From contig NZ_CP108484.1 of the NCBI RefSeq assembly GCF_036226505.1, forward strand, positions 6,758,001-6,822,000: DNA of 64,000 nt, read 5' to 3'. Shown piece after piece: positions 61,589-64,000 of this stretch. Position 1 is the stretch's first letter. Each line of letters opens with the position of its first letter. Source of the stretch: Kitasatospora sp. NBC_01246 (lineage in GTDB: Bacteria; Actinomycetota; Actinomycetes; Streptomycetales; Streptomycetaceae). The notes under the pieces were generated by a model. That model worked only from the letters and a program-made list of their open reading frames with translations, was not told the DNA's origin and did no database searches. Made by a program: the position numbers and the translations under genes.

Positions 61589-61665
61589 GGGCCAGGTGTG
61601 CGGCCCCGGGTGTGCGGGTCCGGGTGTGCGGGCCAGGTGTGCGGCCCCGGGTGTGCGGGTCCGGG
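61589..61665. repeat. 41-bp tandem repeat
   Basis: A perfect 36-bp sequence (61589-61624) recurs at 61630-61665 with a 41-bp period. It is built of GTGTGCGG and CCCGGG-like subunits. It lies between the TetR gene end and the ADP-ribosylglycohydrolase start. Confidence 0.88.
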
Positions 61666-61680
61666 CACGAGGGTGGTCGG

Positions 61681-62268
61681 TCAGCGGGTGAGGAGGCCGC
61701 CGAGGAGGAGCTTCCAGAGGGCGGCGAAGCGCTCCGGTGCCTGGGGGTCGGACCACTCGGCGGCGTACGCGGGGTCGTGGAAGTGTGCGGTCGCCTCGAA
61801 CAGGGCCCGGGCGGTCGGGCCGACCGGAGCCGGCCCGAACTCCCCGCTGTTCACCCCGGCCTGGACGATCCGGCCGATCTGTTCGACCAGGGTGTCGATG
61901 TGGGCCTCGACGGTGCTGCTGGTCTCCGCGACCAGCACCAGGTAGGTCGCGAACAGCTGGGGGTCGTCGAGCGCCTTCTTCCGCTTGGCGGCGAACAGCG
62001 TCTCCAGCCAGCGGTGCAGGCGCTCCACCGCCGGGCCGGACTCGGCGGTGATAGACGCCAGGCTGTCGTGCGCCTGGTCGAGCCAGCGCTGGGTGACGGC
62101 CTCGCGCAGCGCCGCCTTGCTGGGGAAGTGGCGGTAGACGCTGCCGTGGCTGACGCCGAGGGTGCGGGCGACGTCCACCACGGTGGCCTTGGCGGGGCCG
62201 AACCGCCGGAGGACCTCCTCCGTTGCGCCCAGGATCTGCTCGGGAGTGAGTGCGCTGTCCGTGGTCAC
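61681..62268 (-). CDS. TetR family transcriptional regulator
   Basis: A 195-residue repressor. The HTH (VVDVARTLGVSHGSVYRHFPSKAALREAV, two segments) lies in the first 60 residues; the ligand domain follows. The start is GTG at 62268 with a weak ribosome site. It lies 123 bp downstream of the aldo/keto reductase gene on the same strand and is probably cotranscribed with it, with the dyad at 63490-63513 as likely operator. Confidence 0.9.
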   Translation of the reverse strand: MTTDSALTPEQILGATEEVLRRFGPAKATVVDVARTLGVSHGSVYRHFPSKAALREAVTQRWLDQAHDSLASITAESGPAVERLHRWLETLFAAKRKKALDDPQLFATYLVLVAETSSTVEAHIDTLVEQIGRIVQAGVNSGEFGPAPVGPTARALFEATAHFHDPAYAAEWSDPQAPERFAALWKLLLGGLLTR

Positions 62269-62391
62269 GGGGAGGTACGTCCTAACGGGGTGGTGCGTCC
62301 GTCGCCGGGGCGGCGGACGGTGCTGCGGCTGACGGGCGGGCCGGGGCGGGGCCCCGCCCCGGCCGCGAACCGGCGACCGCCGGGGTGCCGG

Positions 62392-63405
62392 TCAGTGCTC
62401 GCTGTCGAGGTGGGCCATCTGAGCGGCAGCGTACCTGTCCCCGGCGGCGGACCCGGCGGGGACGGCGGCCTCGATGGCGGCGAGGTCGGCCGGAGTGAGG
62501 GCGACGTCCAGCGCGCCGAGGGCCTCGGCGAGCCGGTCGCGACGGCGGGCGCCGACCAGCGGCACGATGTCCTCGCCGCGCGAGGCGACCCAGGCGATCG
62601 CGACCTGGGCGACGCTCGCGCCCCGCTGCTCGGCGACCGCGCGCAGCGCCTCGACCAGGTCGAGGTTGTGGGCCAGGTTGTCGCCCTGGAAGCGGGGGCT
62701 GTGGCCGCGGAAGTCCGAGCCGGCCAGCGCGCGCCCGTTGTCCCAGTGCCCGCTGAGCAGCCCGCGCGAAAGCACGCCGTACGCGGTGACGCCGATGCCC
62801 AGCTCGCGGGCGGTGGGCAGGATCTCGGCCTCGATGGACCGCGAGAGCAGTGAGTACTCGATCTGCAGGTCGCTGATCGGGTGCACGGCGGCGGCCCGGC
62901 GCAGCGAGTCGGCGCCGACCTCGGACAGGCCGATGTGGCGGACGTGACCGGCCTTGACGAGGTCGGCGATCGCGCCGACCGTCTCCTCGATCGGAACGCT
63001 CGGGTCCAGCCGGGCCGGGCGGTAGACGTCGACGTAGTCGGTCCGCAGCCGGCGCAGCGTGTAGGCGAGGGCGGTCTTGGTGGCGGCCGGGCTCGCGTCG
63101 TAGCCGAGCCACTGGCCGTCCGGGGCGCGCTGGGCGCCGAACTTCACGCTGATCTGCACACTCGCGCGGTCCCGGCCGCGCAGCGCGTCGTGGATCAGCA
63201 GTTCGTTGTGGCCCATGCCGTAGAAGTCGCCGGTGTCGAGCAGGGTGATGCCCGCGTCGAGTGCGGCGTGCACGGTCGCGATGCTCTCGGCCTCGTCGGC
63301 CGGGCCGTAGAGGTCGGACATGCCCATGCAGCCGAGGCCGAGGGCGGAGGTGGTGGGGCCGGTGGCGCCGAGCGGGCGCTGCGGGATCCGGGAGGTCGTG
63401 GTCAC
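62392..63405 (-). CDS. Aldo/keto reductase
   Basis: A 337-residue NADPH-dependent aldo/keto reductase of the YajO/AKR13 type. The catalytic Asp and Tyr are in LLDTGDFYGMG and the Lys in QISVKFG. The usual active-site His (as in DLYYQHRVDP) appears as Ala in DVYRPARLDP, which would change or weaken carbonyl reduction. Cofactor-loop segment is VPLVGARRRDRLAEAL. Its neighbours suggest induction by a small molecule through TetR. Confidence 0.88.
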   Translation of the reverse strand: MTTTSRIPQRPLGATGPTTSALGLGCMGMSDLYGPADEAESIATVHAALDAGITLLDTGDFYGMGHNELLIHDALRGRDRASVQISVKFGAQRAPDGQWLGYDASPAATKTALAYTLRRLRTDYVDVYRPARLDPSVPIEETVGAIADLVKAGHVRHIGLSEVGADSLRRAAAVHPISDLQIEYSLLSRSIEAEILPTARELGIGVTAYGVLSRGLLSGHWDNGRALAGSDFRGHSPRFQGDNLAHNLDLVEALRAVAEQRGASVAQVAIAWVASRGEDIVPLVGARRRDRLAEALGALDVALTPADLAAIEAAVPAGSAAGDRYAAAQMAHLDSEH

Positions 63406-63489
63406 GGGGTGCTCCGGCGGGGTGAGGGGGTGGAGGGTCCGGCGGCCGCGCGGGGCGCGGGCCTGCCGGGTTCCACTATGGCACCTCGA

Positions 63490-63513
63490 CTGACAGATTT
63501 CAAAGTTTGTCAG
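63490..63513 (-). promoter_or_regulatory. Dyad operator upstream of aldo/keto reductase
   Basis: CTGACA and TGTCAG arms are separated by 12 bases with a TTTCAAA core near the centre. The site is AT-rich and lies 85-108 bases before the reductase start, a likely TetR-type operator. Confidence 0.6.
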
Positions 63514-63534
63514 CCGTCATCTGTCAGTCGTCAG

Positions 63535-63600
63535 CTGTCACCTGTTGCCTGTCACCTGTTGCCTGTCACCTGTCAGTCGTCACCTGTCATTCGTCAGTCG
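63535..63600. repeat. 14-bp tandem repeats of CTGTCACCTGTTGC
   Basis: Two perfect 14-bp units (63535-63548 and 63549-63562) and a partial third are followed by TCAGTCGTCACC and TCGTCAGTCG variants. The repeat runs into the stop codon of the GNAT gene at 63594 and is rich in copies of the operator arm TGTCA. Confidence 0.85.
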
Positions 63601-63896
63601 CTCACCCGGCTGCGGTTCTCGTAGGCCAGATCCGTGTACGCGGGGTGGCGCAGCATCCAGCCCTTGATGAACGGGCAGGTCGCCAGTACCGCCAGGCCCC
63701 GTTCGCGTGCGTCGTCCAGCGCGGCCCGGGCCAGCGCGCTGCCGACCCCCTGCCCCTCGAACGCCGGCTCGACCACGGTGTGCGGGTAGACCACCAGCCG
63801 GTCGCTGCGGATGTACTCGGCGAAGCCCGCCGGGGCGCCGTCCACCCGGGCCTCGAAGCGGTTCTCGGCTTCGGCGTCGTGCACGGTGACGGTCAT
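63594..63896 (-). CDS. Small GNAT-type N-acetyltransferase
   Basis: A 100-residue GNAT of the YjdJ/GTT1 type. The acetyl-CoA loop is FEGQGVGSALARAALDDARERG, shown here in shorter form as EGQGVGSALA, followed by LAVLATCPFIKGWMLRHPAY. The substrate is unknown. The last codons and the stop lie inside the CTGTCA-type repeat tract. The ATG at 63896 has AGGA-like bases upstream. Confidence 0.88.
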   Translation of the reverse strand: MTVTVHDAEAENRFEARVDGAPAGFAEYIRSDRLVVYPHTVVEPAFEGQGVGSALARAALDDARERGLAVLATCPFIKGWMLRHPAYTDLAYENRSRVSD

Positions 63897-64000
63897 CGAA
63901 GGCTCCTCGCGGTAGGTCGCGGGGCCGGGGCCGGCCCCGGTCCATCATCGAGTTCCGGCGGCCGCACCGCCCGTCGGTCGGCCGGGTGTTGCCGCGGCCG

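Noticed and set aside
63535..63600. CRISPR-like array
   Set aside because: The units are 14 bp, contiguous and without spacers, so it is a tandem repeat and not a CRISPR array.

Overview
The window is very GC-rich, densely packed actinobacterial chromosome. Gene families and regulatory signals point to Streptomycetaceae (Streptomyces or Kitasatospora): a secreted S. griseus-type aminopeptidase, a GH18 chitinase behind a TGGTCTAG-type operator, a 25-codon cysteine-type leader peptide, frequent GTG/TTG starts, SPW and GlsB stress membrane proteins, and long GC-only hairpins between genes. No rRNA, tRNA, CRISPR array, phage or insertion sequence was seen. It reads as ordinary chromosome carrying metabolic operons, with one small operon that could not be assigned to any known pathway.

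Layout. 1-6.5 kb: an AAA ATPase cut by the left edge, a cytochrome P450, a divergent Lrp regulator/LysE exporter pair, a CoA-transferase, a DUF6461-like protein and an HdeD-like membrane protein. 6.5-13.3 kb: two crotonase-fold enzymes, then a complete tyrosine/homogentisate operon on the minus strand (hpd, hmgA, an unknown coupled gene, fahA) ending in tandem hairpins. 13.6-15 kb: a phosphoribosyltransferase-hydrolase fusion. 15.4-18.2 kb: the most unusual locus, comprising a dehydroquinate-synthase-fold protein that has lost its metal and NAD motifs, two small cupin-like proteins (one with a His-Pro-Glu tail) and a 59-residue membrane peptide ending in a Cys-containing tail. 18.2-23.8 kb: two paralogous histidine kinases around one LuxR-type response regulator.

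24-34 kb: a secreted M28 aminopeptidase, an acyl-CoA dehydrogenase with a PadR regulator and a perfect palindromic operator, an SPW protein, fumarase C, a Tat-exported FAD oxidase of cholesterol-oxidase type, and an XRE-cupin regulator divergent from azlCD. 34-41 kb: two small unknowns, a GNAT, a glutaryl-CoA-dehydrogenase-like enzyme, an ATP-grasp pair, an MFS exporter and a mucin-like membrane protein. 41-49 kb: chitinase with nearly identical internal repeats, a lipoprotein and a four-gene osmoprotectant ABC importer. 49-50.4 kb: cysteine dioxygenase and rhodanese behind a leader peptide. 50.4-53.4 kb: a large membrane patatin. 53.9-58.8 kb: a reductive pyrimidine/hydantoin operon (ureidopropionase-like amidase, dihydropyrimidinase, F420-type flavin oxidoreductase, NCS1 permease). 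58.8-64 kb: glycosyltransferase, GlsB, ADP-ribosylglycohydrolase, an aldo/keto reductase-TetR pair and a GNAT.

Many operons show translational coupling (ATGA, GTGA or TTGA overlaps). Several metabolic genes sit beside their own likely regulator (Lrp-LysE, PadR-acyl-CoA dehydrogenase, XRE-azlCD, TetR-aldo/keto reductase), and recognisable dyad operators lie at most of these promoters. Function calls rest on motifs and family knowledge recalled while reading; no database search was run.
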